Assembly (NCBI RefSeq): GCF_005239225.2
Contig: NC_133301.1
Location: 7,899,157 to 7,963,156 of the forward strand
Direction: 5' to 3'
Length of the DNA stretch: 64,000 nucleotides
Source of the DNA: Populus alba
Taxonomy: Eukaryota > Streptophyta > Magnoliopsida > Malpighiales > Salicaceae
Shown here: one piece after another, positions 1 to 12,700 of the stretch
Position numbering within the stretch: the stretch's first letter is position 1
How the letters are laid out: every line of letters starts with the position of its first letter
The notes under the pieces: model-generated
What the model saw: the letters and a program-made list of their open reading frames with translations, nothing else
Database searches by the model: none
What the model was told of the DNA's origin: nothing
Program-made: the position numbers and the translations under genes

Positions 1-982
<982 letters not shown>

Positions 983-1196
983 AAGGGAATTTTTGGTGTT
1001 CTTGGGGGCCTGCAATTGTCGATTATCTTGGTCGAGAGTTTGTGTCCGCAGAAATAGGTAAGCAGCTTTTGGTAACAGAGCAATGGTAGTGAAGAAGTTG
1101 CATCAGTTTAATGTAATAATTGGAACTCATGTTGTGTACAAATTTGAATTCCTGATCAAGTTACCCACCCGACCCGATCCTTTCTAAACGGTAATC

Positions 1197-1202
1197 AATA
1201 AA
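1197..1202 (+). promoter_or_regulatory. Probable poly(A) signal of the OPR-like gene
   Basis: A canonical AATAAA lies 215 bases after the OPR stop codon, in a 3' UTR-like stretch. No other AATAAA lies closer to the stop codon. Confidence 0.5.
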
Positions 1203-4200
1203 ACAAAAACAAATGTAAGATCAAGTATTTCTCTTGCCTAGTATTGGTATTCTTTCTTATTTCAAGAAGTTTCAAATTCAAGGGTTTTTTTTATAAAAAA
1301 AAATATATTTATAATGAAATTTTTTAATATCCTTGGGAAGGCAAAACAAGGATTTACCCATTGGTATGCTCTTGTTGTTATGTCAAGCATTAAATACATT
1401 TTGTTTGGTCCACTTGTGAAATAAAATAATTAACAATTTAAATATTTTTCTTATTAGACCGTGTGAAATAAAATTGGCTCACAAATTGGTTGACAGGCTA
1501 CCTTCTAGAGAGATGTATTTTTAAATACAAAATAACAACGTTGGAAAAGATGTCTGTATCTTTTATAACCCGATTTACATATTGCTTGAATTTTTCTTTT
1601 GTAATAAAATAAAATACAAAATAAAAACTGTAAGAAATTTAATATCTCCTGAAGGTATGTTTTCTTAAATCGGGAGTTTTTTTTTTTTGAGAAAAATATC
1701 TCTTTCTATATGAGTATTTCTTTATCTAGAAAGGGTGTTCACAACAGTAAAATACTTGTTGTTTATTAGTTTTTACTAGATAATTGTCCGGAGTCATATT
1801 AATTTTTTTAGCATAAAAAAGTATCTATTTTTATTTTTTAATAAAAAAATAAATAAATAAAAAATATAATATTATATTATATTAGGATTAACTTGATCTA
1901 ATGTTCAAAAGTAATCAAAATAAATAATAAAAATATATTTTGACATAAAAAAATCATGTTAATATTTTTTTAAATATTAAAACAACAATATATTAGATCA
2001 ACTTGGATTAACTCGGGTTAACTTGTTAAATTTGTTATTCAAGTCATGAGACCTTAATAATCCTATAAAAAGATAATTTTTTTATATATATAAAACTCAA
2101 TTCTCAATTAATTCAATAATAAAAAATAAAATTTAAAACAAAATTTAACTAAAAAGATGAGTCAATTGAGTCAACATAGTTAACTTGTCAAACATGAATT
2201 ATAAAATTAGGATAATCATATAAAAAAATTAAAATAAATTATGAAACTCAAATCAACTGAATGTTGAAAGGTAAAATTAAAAAAAAAAAACACTCGAGTC
2301 AACCAACCAAACTTATAACCTGGATCATGAGACTAGGATAATCACATATAATATAAGCTGAAATAAATTATAAAATCTAATTTCTAATTAACTCAATATT
2401 AAAGGATGAAACTAAAAAAAATCAATTAAAAAAATAAAAAACTCGAGTCAACCAGACTAACATACAAATCAAGTTATAAAACTATGATAACCTCGTAATA
2501 AATAAAACATAAATTTTATTTTTACTTTTTAATTAAAAAAAATCTAATAAAAAAGTACATAGACATGCTTCCTCGAATGTTTGTCAATCTAATTGTAGGC
2601 TTATTGATGACAACACAAAAACCAAGGATGCATATCAATGTGCTGAGAGCTCAAGAAAAAGCAATTTCAAAAGGTATGGCATGTTCGAATTTGTATCATA
2701 CAAAAGCACTTCAGAATTGGTTTTCCTCTTGGATTTTATTTCTATAGACATGTCATGACAAGATGGCCTCTTAAAATAGACTATTCTCCATGTCATTTAT
2801 TCCTCAAATTAGAGATATTTATCTACCTATTTTTTTTTATATTTTAAAAATACTTTTAAAAAATTTTAAATTTTTTTTTTATTAACTTCAAATTAATATG
2901 TTTTTAGTATTTTTCAAATCATTTTAATGTGTTGATGTCATAAATAATTTTTTAAAAATAAAAAAAAATCATTGGTATGTATTTTAATACAAAAAATTAT
3001 TTGAAAAACAACTGCAACCACACTGTCAAACAAGCTGAGCTGATACGTTTTTGTTTCATTACTCCCATTTTATTATCATGCTAGTATAACAACTTTGATC
3101 TTTCTATTATTGAATATGTTTTATAGTCAATTGGTTAATTACTCGTATTGCTAATTTTAATAATGTAAAATGTCTTTATTATGAATATAGATTTTTTTCA
3201 TTTTTAATATTCAATTATATTTGATTAATAAATCTAGAGTAAAGATAAAATCTATGAAACAAATATATTTTACATAGAAAATTATAAAGTTGTTATAATT
3301 ATGATATTTATATTATATCAAAGTATTGTTCTTAAATGTTTCTAGTCAATGTTCTATTAAGATTGAACATTTATTAAAGTTGTTGAAATCAATACGTATT
3401 ATGTTTTTTTTTTTTTTAATGAAATGAAGCACTTACTCTCATCAATTGAGATATGAGAGATATCTAGAATTAATATGCATGTGCTTTTTAGATAACATGT
3501 ACACTAAACTGGCCTACAAGAGAATTCCATACAAAAAAATTATCTATGTCTATAAAAAGGCTCACGTGATAGTTATATAAGTTATGCTTAAACTTGAGAT
3601 CACTAAGTTATCTTATATAGAGAGTGTTATGCTTTAGTTCTGATCACACAGTGTCCTAATCAAGAGTAAAAAATGAGCAAATATTGGATATAACATAAAC
3701 TATATGAAGGTATTTAAGTAATCAATAGATGATTCATTATCTTTAGTGAATTAAGAAAAATATTTCATATGCTCTCAAATAGTATTGATTTAGAAATCAT
3801 TGGCTAAGGTGAAATAAGATTTGAAAAAAAAATTAAATCTTATTTAAAAAATCAATTACTATAGTGTTATGAACTAAAATGATTTAACAAAGCAGACATA
3901 TTATATGTTATAGTGTCTAAATTGAAACATTTTTTTATGAAGGGATAATAATTACATTGAAAAACTAATTACTGAAATGTTAAGTCAAATCAATTATGAT
4001 TTTCTTATTATTTAAGGGATCATGACAGATTGTTAGGCATTGTATTTTATCTTCAAATATAAGTCATTTAATTATTGAATTGATAATAAATTAAATTTTT
4101 TAATTTAATTAATTTTATTTTATTTAGAATTACGATTTATATTTGAGCCAACTTATTAGAGAACCTAATGGGTCACTTACATGAGAAACCAATGGTCATA

Positions 4201-4352
4201 AATTAAAATGAGATGATTAATCAAGTGTGATTTGATTCTAAATAAATTTTAGAAATTAAGGACTAAAATGTAATTAATATAAGGATTACACTGATAGACC
4301 TAAAAAATATCAAGCAAGGACTTCATTGAATAAATTTACAAAATTAGACTAA

Positions 4353-4356
<4 letters not shown>

Positions 4357-4384
<28 letters not shown>
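4357..4384. repeat. (AT)14 microsatellite
   Basis: Uninterrupted AT dinucleotides in AT-rich intergenic DNA. Confidence 0.95.
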
Positions 4385-4388
<4 letters not shown>

Positions 4389-4529
4389 TAAAGGGCAAAT
4401 TGATATTTTGTTATTTATATGGTTTTTATATTTTTCTATAAATAAAAAATTATGCCTCTTATTTATATGGTGTTTATACACAAACACCTAAAAACAAAAC
4501 AAAAAACTAGTATTCAAAGGTATATCAAT

Positions 4530-4568
4530 CCCTCCCCCTCCCTCCCTCCCTCCCTCCCTCCCTCCCTC
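4530..4568. repeat. (CCCT)n tetranucleotide repeat
   Basis: About nine CCCT/CCCCT units in a row. The minus strand therefore reads as GGGA repeats, with at least four G-triplets closely spaced, a pattern that can fold as a G-quadruplex. Confidence 0.9.
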
Positions 4569-5455
4569 TTAAAATGGTTTAGGATATTTTTTACTGGTGG
4601 TTCGTGTGGATTAATGTTAAAAGTCAGATATTTATACGATTTGTGATTTGTGACAACTTAACCTTGAAGCAAGTATTCCAATCCGAAAAGAATATATAAT
4701 CTTTAGATAATCTTCGTATAAATCCTAAACAACTCTAGATCTATCTAATATGAGATTTTAAATTTATCATTTTAATTGCGTTTATATACATTAAAAAACC
4801 CAACACTTTTAAAAATAAACTCTTCTTTTTAGTGATACGGGTTGGGTGGTTGGGTCTTACAAAAAAATTTCAAACGCATCTTCAACAATATATTTGGAAT
4901 ATCTACATGTCATCTTCTATACACATTGACTTACTCTTCAATCCATTTTTCTATATAAAATAGTTGAGATCTTTTCAAAATGACAAAGATACTTAATAAA
5001 AGTAAATGAAATTTCTAATGTCACAAACAGGAAAAAAAGGGTGATTTAAACACCCATTCTCAATTTGAATAACCAATTTTCTTTCGGACCAATCCTCTCA
5101 GAAGTGGAGACCACTGTTCTTCAACCTCGCTACTAACATGATGCAGGGATGAGTTCACTTGATGTTGTTGAAGATGATGCAAGGCCAACCAAAAAACAAT
5201 TATTAAAAGAATGCATGAAATATATAAAAGATATAGGGCGGGTAAGTTTACTACTATGAGCTACAGGTATTAGACATCTGAGAAATATGGAAGAAAACAG
5301 AGAAATGCATTTCACTAATAAATATGGCTATAAAACACAATCTAATAAGAGCATACATGGCCACCACAGCAGTGACCCCAAAGGGGCAGAAACAGCAAAA
5401 CCAATAGAAATGCATCAGAGAATACAATTCTGAACGTGAAGGACCAGAGAGAGTT

Positions 5456-6088
5456 TTAGCCTTCAAAATCTGTTTTAACCCACTGGGTGTGGCCGTACTT
5501 GCTCTTCATCTTATCATCAAACTCCTTCTCTTTAATTTCGACAATTTTAGCTACATTTGCCATGGATTCCTCTTGTACTCTTGCAATCCTTCTGCTCCTC
5601 TTCCTGGCTGTAGCCTCCCTCTCAGCTTCCAACCCCTCGTACTCTCTAACCCAACAGTTATGCACGGCACAACTCAACACTAACACAACCAGCTGCATTA
5701 TGAGCATCGCCATCAAAACCCCACATTCCAATCTCACCAAGAGCTTGGCCTCTCTGGGGTCCCTGCTGGATTTGAGCATAGCAAGGCTGGGCTTCTCTCT
5801 TGTAAACAAGGCTAATATGCTCAGGACTTGTCCAACTAAAGAGGCAAGGAGGAGAGAAACATGGGTTATGAAACAAACGTGAGTGAGCTGAGAGTAGAAG
5901 CCAACGAAGGAGGAGAGTAGAGAAATGCAAGAGCCAACAAGTAAAGCAAATCCCAGTGAAGTCGGAGGCATTTTGAGGAGAACTATGGGAGCTATAGAGG
6001 CTGAGGAAAGGATAAAAAGAGTGAAATTCAAGCATGAAAGGAGAAGGCTTGGGAAAGAACACGAGCTTCTAAGCTTAGAGGAGGCCAT
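5456..6088 (-). CDS. Plant four-transmembrane protein with charged C-terminal tail, function unknown
   Basis: Intronless gene for 210 residues. Hydrophobic segments lie at about residues 13-35, 45-63, 72-94 and 121-145. They are followed by a charged, probably helical tail (about 147-210) with a basic patch ARKRSRR and an end rich in Lys/Glu. The layout is tetraspanin-like (four segments), but the long second loop with CCG cysteines that defines true tetraspanins is absent. I therefore call it only a plant membrane protein. The frame extends 61 codons upstream, but I chose the Met codon at 6086-6088 (MASSKLRSS) because a TATA box lies inside the extended part, about 67 bases upstream. Location in the secretory system or plasma membrane is inferred from the segments. 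No pathway can be assigned. Confidence 0.75.
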   Translation of the reverse strand: MASSKLRSSCSFPSLLLSCLNFTLFILSSASIAPIVLLKMPPTSLGFALLVGSCISLLSSFVGFYSQLTHVCFITHVSLLLASLVGQVLSILALFTREKPSLAMLKSSRDPREAKLLVRLECGVLMAMLIMQLVVLVLSCAVHNCWVREYEGLEAEREATARKRSRRIARVQEESMANVAKIVEIKEKEFDDKMKSKYGHTQWVKTDFEG

Positions 6089-6154
6089 GTTTTTGGTTGA
6101 TGTTGGAGCTGTCCCGAGTTTTTGCTGTTGAAAAGAGTGAGGGTATTTGAATTC

Positions 6155-6161
6155 ATATATA
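6155..6161 (-). promoter_or_regulatory. TATA box of the four-TM protein gene
   Basis: On the minus strand the sequence reads CTATATATG about 67-73 bases before the chosen ATG at 6088. This is a normal distance for a plant TATA box plus a short 5' UTR. It argues against the longer open frame starting at 6271. Confidence 0.55.
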
Positions 6162-6271
6162 GTGGAGGTGGGATTTGGCCGTTGGAGGCTAAGGTTAACG
6201 GCTAGGGAGGAGATGGGCCACTTTAGCACCTCTAATGGTGATGATGACGATGCATCGTTCCCTCTCCACAT

Positions 6272-7700
6272 GGTTCAAACTTTGAACTTTGGAGTAAGTG
6301 GTTCGATTTTAATTTTCAAGGCGTACTGTTCGGGCTTCAAATTATCAAATTAGGAAAATCACTTTTTGTCTATATTATACTTTATATTAAAGTCGAGCTA
6401 TCATTCGACCAAGGTTAATGTAGAAATGAAGACAATTGTGACGGTACCCCAGCCCGTGACAAAATTTCCATTGCTTATATTCAAAAACAGTTGCCCACAA
6501 TTGGAGACAAACAGGACCATGGAAAGGTTCAAGAAAAAGACAATGGAGGCTCCCAGTAATATTGGTGCACGTACTATCAGGAGGAGCACGAAACATTCGT
6601 GGTTTTTTTTTTTTTTTTTTATATCAGACTATGGAGAAGAACTGAGGGTGATGAAACCAGGGATGGTTTGACACAAGGATCAATTACTTTCAAAATTGAG
6701 TACAACGTTAAATGATGTCAAGAAAGTGAAGTTTACATAGATTTGTACAAGCATTAATCCAGATAATTTTGGAAGGATGAACTGAGGAGCATGATTTTGG
6801 TAATAAATCACTTTAAACTTGAGATTATCTTCAAATTACTTCAACTTCAATTAGTCGAGCAAAAGAATATTCCTGGCTTTTTTTAGGTGAATAGAACTTC
6901 AATTCAAGTGCCAGATTTTTCTCTTCTCTCCATGCCTTGTCCTTCGCCTTCTCAATATTGGCATCACCGTTTTCCTAGTTGCTAATGAAACCCCCTTTAA
7001 GCACAATTATCTAAGACATAAATTCAAAGTTTCAGGAAAAAAGAACTCGATGCTCTTATAATTGAGAATCTTTTATATCCAACATATCATCAAAGATACT
7101 ACGAATGTGGAGGGGAGTACTTGGAGAAACCTCCACAGCCCATTTCCTCTACCACTACGCTCTCCATACTCACATGGCAAGAATTAAAACATGCATTCCA
7201 TTTTACTAATTTTCTATGAAACTCATTTTGGTTAAGAGTTGTCACCATATAATAGCACACTTATATCACTAGTGGGATGGCCTTCGTTCTCTCTCGCATC
7301 ACTAATAATGTTTAATATTTTTCTCTCCTATCACTAACAATATATCCTAAATTAGGAAGAAAACCCAAGTCTTTACACAAGTAATGAGATACACAAACTT
7401 CAGCCATTCCAGACCTGAAAGAATTTTGATATAAGCAAATACGCATCAAACAATAAATGTGCCTTTATCAAAAGCTTGTAAACAATAGCCCCAAAGAAAT
7501 GATCATTAATGCTGGGCACGGAAAAAAAAATGCTTATATCACAACAAATAATAACTCCAAAGAACCAGTAGAATGGTCATTGATGTTGGGAAAAAAAGAA
7601 ACAGCAAACGACATTTATGTTCCATGGAAATTCTTTAAGAAATCAAATGACCAATGTAAATGACAAGGATGGGCAACTCTACCCATTTTTCTAACACCAA
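6272..7700. other. Intergenic DNA, no gene seen
   Basis: Short frames only, none with recognisable motifs or splice structure. The distal part probably includes the 3' UTR of the minus-strand gene that ends at 7701. Confidence 0.5.
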
Positions 7701-9466
7701 TCATGATGAATGGGTTAGAATGGCCTCAACTCTATCTAAAGATGCTTGCAGCCTTCCCGAGTTCATGTTGAACAATGGCTCATCAGTGCCCAAAGCCCTG
7801 AAAGTGTAATAAGGTTTCATCTATGAGCCATAACATGCAAATAAATAAACAATGGCAGCTAATTGAATTATGTGGCATGTAACCCCAACATGAGAAACAG
7901 TTAACAACAGTAGCACTGTAATCATAAACTTCTCCTTCATGAGCTAATAATGCACTGAAGATCCAAGAACTTGCCCAGTAATTTCTGGAAGAACATAATC
8001 TGCCCTCCACCCAAACCGCAAATCCATGCCAGGGAACAACCCGAGTGACGTCTTATTCTGAATCCGAGATATGCCATCTCCACCTAAACAAGTTGTAAGC
8101 TTCCATTTCCAACCAGTAGCATGCAACTGAAAATTATGGCCTATGCCTACCTATATTTCCAAGATTTACGAGTCCAATTACCACAAAACGCATACATCTG
8201 AGTTCAATAACAAATAAGCTATCCAAAGTACAAGCTCTTCTCTTTGAAAACTAGCACACTAAAGTTCTCAAGATGTGGAAAAGGATCAAACCACACCTGG
8301 AGATTTAGAAACTTGGTAACAGGGATCTTCTTTGAAAGAATGCGTACATCCTGATGTATTGGCTCATATATGAATTTCCACCTCCGCTCAGGGGACAAAG
8401 GTTTTAGAACAATCTTGCCTTGGAATTCATTGACTGGAGCATTATAGAACTGAATCAAAATAGGGACTCCAAAAATCACAACCAGACAAACAACAGATCA
8501 ATTAATGCATGTATAGCAGCACATCATACGAAAAACAACAAAACAATTGAGTATGCATCGCCAAAATAGACATCTATTCATTGAAAGAAAAAAAAAATCC
8601 ATTCAACCATAGCTGAAATGAGAACAGGAACATGAATATTTTTTTATGTTTTGTTTGACAACATACCGATATTCGTCACTCTAACAGGAGCAATAAATCA
8701 GTTATTTATTTTCTTTTGCTACACACTACCTTGTCAAATTTTCCAAGCAATAAAATCTCACAAAAGCTTAAGGTTCCACTCAGAAATTCAAAACTTTCAT
8801 GATCACATCTTAGTGCTTTGATTAGATTAGTCGTCTATCTTTGATAACAGAAAAATGCTCCCCAGTCATTTGTGTCAATTACTCTGCACAGAAATGTGAA
8901 TCCATGTGAAGGATCCACAACAACGAATTCAAGTCGAAATAGGACATTTTTCAAACATGGAAAGCTTGCACGATTTTCCAAAATGGTCAAAGCTAGAGCT
9001 ATTCACCAGACAGCATAGTAGATAGAAAATGGCAGGAACATCGAACGAGAATACGAGTAGATTGCCATAATGGATCAATCTTCATATTTACAAGTATCTT
9101 ACATCTGCAAGGAATAACCAACACCACAAAAAAACACATTTTCTTTTACAATGTTACATTTCCAGCATAGGACAAAAAGAAAAAGAAAAAAAAAAACCCT
9201 CACATCTCCACTCTCAGTGATCATCTTCCACACATAACATAGCAAAAACTAGCAATAACAAAAATAATCCATTTTTTCCAACCTGTACTGTATATCTTGG
9301 CAAGCAAAAAAGGGCAAGAAAATTCAAATTTTACCTCTAAATTGACACCAACGCGAATCCCCTCAATCTCCTTTCTAAACTTGAGAAACAGCTCAGATGG
9401 CATCAAATTGATATTGTAAAGCTCTTCCCATGAAGTGGGCTCCTCTCCATTTGAACCAGGATCCAT
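7701..9466 (-). CDS. Conserved plant protein of unknown function, 4 exons, 185 residues
   Basis: Exons (minus strand): 9335-9466, 8297-8449, 7975-8150, 7701-7797. Joined they give 558 bases with one open frame, from MDPGSNGEEPTSWEELY to VEAILTHSS and TGA. I recall similar plant proteins of this length with the same core (GHNFQLxATGWKWKL, RFGWRADYVLPEITG), but I cannot give a name or function. Alternating polar/aromatic stretches in residues 96-155 suggest beta strands, so an envelope beta-barrel or sheet-rich fold is possible; this is inference only. There is no signal peptide and no hydrophobic helix. Introns 1 and 2 are GT-AG. Intron 3 fits only as GC-AG (see the separate entry). Phase and length agree at every junction. 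Confidence 0.8.
7973..7974 (-). other. GC splice donor (intron 3 of the 185-residue protein gene)
   Basis: On the minus strand exon 3 ends ...ATT ACT GG and the intron starts GCAAGT. Joining to the acceptor at 7798-7799 gives ITGALGTDEPLFN, the continuation expected from related proteins. The GT four bases further on (GTTCTT) would put the next exon out of frame. GCAAGT is the classic sequence of the minor GC-AG intron class. Confidence 0.7.
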
Positions 9467-9473
9467 TTTTCAA

Positions 9474-9546
9474 CTGCAAAATAAAACAACCAGCCGTCTC
9501 TCTCAAACTTTGTTATTATTGCTGTTATTATTCATAAAAAACAAAC
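9474..9546 (-). other. Possible 5' UTR intron of the 185-residue protein gene
   Basis: Upstream of the ATG the minus strand shows AAAG|GTTTGT (donor) and TTTTGCAG (acceptor) 73 bases apart, ending seven bases before the ATG. The acceptor is good and the donor is fair. Transcript data would decide. Confidence 0.35.
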
Positions 9547-9799
9547 CTTTTTGTTTGCTTTGAAATGAACGAAATTTCTTTCATGTTTCTTTATTACTGA
9601 AAAAGCTTATGAAGAAGACGAATTCTATGGCGAAGCAACAGTACCTTATTGCTATACTACTGTGTACGCATACGAGTATTTGTCCTTGTATAATTATACC
9701 ACGTACGGACTGAGAAAGGAAAACGAGCTTTGTAAAGAGTGAAGGACACCACAGAGGTTTCGTTCCAGAACAAGACTGGTTGGTGGGGTACAATCTATT

Positions 9800-12700
9800 A
9801 GATACCTAAGATACCCCTTCTCTCGTTTAATTACAATTCTGTCCGTTTAGTTTTTTCATCAAAACTAATTAATTAATTCATATATATAGTATAAAAATGA
9901 TTAAATTATTCCTTGATGATCATCATTAACAATCCTCAATTAGTATCTTTTCCTCTCAAAATTTCCTTATTTTCATATTTCAACTATTGTTTCTTTCTTT
10001 TTTTTTTCAATATAGAAAAAAATGAAATAAATAAAATGAAAGGATTAAGTTGTAAAAGAATTAAAAAGTCAAATATATAGCTTTTAAACCAATAAAAATT
10101 AGTTAATTTCCTTTAACTATATGAACTAAAATATAATTATTAAAAAAGAACTAGAACAACATGGCTTTTAATTTTTCAAAAATCACAATTCAGAGACACA
10201 CACAATTTACTATTCATTCACTATGCATTTCTTCCTTTCTTAACATTTTGGTTCCTATAATTTACACAGTTTATATTTTGATAACTAAATTTTTTTTATT
10301 TTAAATTTCATTTCATAAAGTTATATTTTCATGGTTTATGTGTTGAAATCTATTTTTATTTGTTTTCCTCTCACTTACCTAATGTTTTGTTAAATATTTC
10401 AACATTAAATTAATAATTGATTTTACAAAATAAATTTTTAGCTTTTTGCAAAATAAAATTGACATATGAAGGACTGAGGTTAGCATAAAAAAAGAAACAT
10501 AGCTCTTTTTCATTAAAAAAAACAAAGCATGCAAAAGTTCCATTTTATTGCTCAAGTTTAATTTTTTTTTTATATTCCATCCATATTCTTTTAGATTATT
10601 ATGTTTTGATCTTAAACTTTTATTTTATCATGTTTTAATCTCTTTGAGATTGTGAGAGAAGAGATAAAATCACCAAAAGAGTTGAGGGATGAGAAAGGTT
10701 TTAGGCTGTTGAATTTCAGCAACCAAGAACTTTGATTTTGGAAGAGAGGAACTCATTAGAAGTAGTTTTTATCTTTAATGATGCTGGAAAAAATATATTG
10801 TTCTTTGAAAAAAAATTTCATTTGATTTTGAGTTTTTAAGCTAATAAAAAAGTATTTTCTTATTAAAAATGAAGTTTAAGATGCCCACTAGTTATTTGGC
10901 CAACGCTTTGCCGTGAGTTTGATAAAAAAATCTTTTACACAAGAAAATGTGCAACCATTATCAATGTATTTTCTAGTAGTAAGAAAAATTATGATTGTAA
11001 ATTCAAAACTTAAAGCATATTTTAGTTTAGATGCACACCAATCATCTAAAGGTTTTGATTATAATAAATATGTTATTAATAATGTATAACTCTAATGATA
11101 ATAAAATATGTGATTGATGTTCTTTAATATATATTTATGCATATGTTTTACATTGATGTCTTAAATTAGCATAAAAGAGTGATGTTTTGATTAACTTTAT
11201 TTATTGCATTGATTTGCTTGAAGAAGACTAGTTAGTAATATTTTGATTTGAATAATGCATTTATATGAATAAGTGAATTGTGAAATTATGGATGTTGTTA
11301 CTCATTTTTGAATCCCATGTGCTGAAGATGGTTTGTATCTCTTTTGAACCAAGTGCAGGAGTGTAGCTCATATTTGCTGGAAAATTGACAAAAAAAAAGG
11401 AGAAAGAAATATTTTTTCAAACCCTGTTTGAGCTATTTTCTACTCTTTTTATCCTTCTCCTTTGTTACTAAAAGTGTCAGGTTTTTTAGGCTAATAAAGA
11501 GTTTTCATATAAATCCCTTATAATTTGCATTTTAAAAAAACTGATTATGTTGTTGTCGTAATTTTTTGTTCCAACTTAGGCTTTGATTTTGACTTGGTTT
11601 CATACGATATCTGATCATTCTAGCTATATTCTGTTACTCATGATATGTTGAAGAATTGACCTATACCTTTATTGAGTCCTAAGAGTCACTATTCTTAGGG
11701 CAGACTCTTAGTCAGATTTGGATGTTCGACATTGTCAGATCAAGAAAACCTTTTTAACCAACCTGATTCTTGCCCGATTATATTATCTAAAATGATTTTA
11801 TCTCACTTCAAATCCTTCATCAAAGTTATAGTTCAGGACACGTAGATGAATTTGAGCTTTTGAATTGCTTGATTTCAATATCAGAAGTTCAAGATATTCC
11901 TATTTGAAATCTAGCGTGAAAACATAAAAGTGCGTTTGGCATGTCTTATTTTTCCTTAAGGTATAAGGTCTTATTTGTCTTATTAGGGTATGCTTGTCAA
12001 ACACACCTACTCTTAAGGCATTTTTTATGCCTCTAAGTTTAGGCTAAGGGTGCATTTGGAAAACACTCCCAAACCCTTTTCCTTTACTTTTAGTTTTTCT
12101 ATATTTGTGCATCTAGCCAAATAGACCCTTAAAATTTTCAAAACAATCTAAAAAATTTTAAGTACCATTTTGAAATTATATTACGAGCTCCTCGTGTGTT
12201 TTCTCAATATTTTTTTTCTAATATCAAGCTCTAGATTTACACTGTATGACACATACCTGATATGAAGCTGATGGAGTTCACAATGAAGCTGAAGGTTAGT
12301 ACAGTGGAGCTGGGTTGAAGAGGCATTGGTAGGATCTGCTACTAAATCAATAATAAAGCTTACGATGGCTAGCATTGTTGCTGTCATTCATGGTTGCCGA
12401 AGAGAGATGAAACATTTGGTGGTTCATAATGGAATTACTATGCATGGTGGAGATTCCTTTTTATTATTATTACTCCTCACAAAGGAGATCTAGTGGTGTT
12501 TTGCTGAAGAGACATTAATGGAGTTTATTGATGCTCCTAATGGTTGGCTTTACTATTGTTGTTTGTGGCTATTAGTAGGTCTTTGAAGCTATTAGTGCTG
12601 ACAATCTACTACAAAGACTTGGTATGGAGGTTATACACGATGGTGAAACTAATGGTGGAAGTTGATGGTATTTTTTTCAAGAGAGAGTGAGGTCATGATT

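Larger units (their letters stand above)
1203..5130. other. AT-rich intergenic DNA, no gene seen
   Basis: Only short chance reading frames occur. The stretch is dominated by A/T homopolymers and diffuse repeats. Around 2815-3040 there is a MITE-like fragment whose right end (CAACTGCAACCACACTGTC) resembles the inverted termini of the elements at 33.5, 34.6 and 61.6 kb, but its left terminus is unclear. Confidence 0.6.

Noticed and set aside
5487..5882. Plus-strand open frame of 131 codons opposite the four-TM gene
   Set aside because: It is the antisense shadow of the minus-strand membrane protein gene; it has no motif or promoter of its own.
5658..6062. Second minus-strand frame of 134 codons
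   Set aside because: It overlaps the membrane protein gene in another frame, with no hydrophobic-segment pattern or family similarity.
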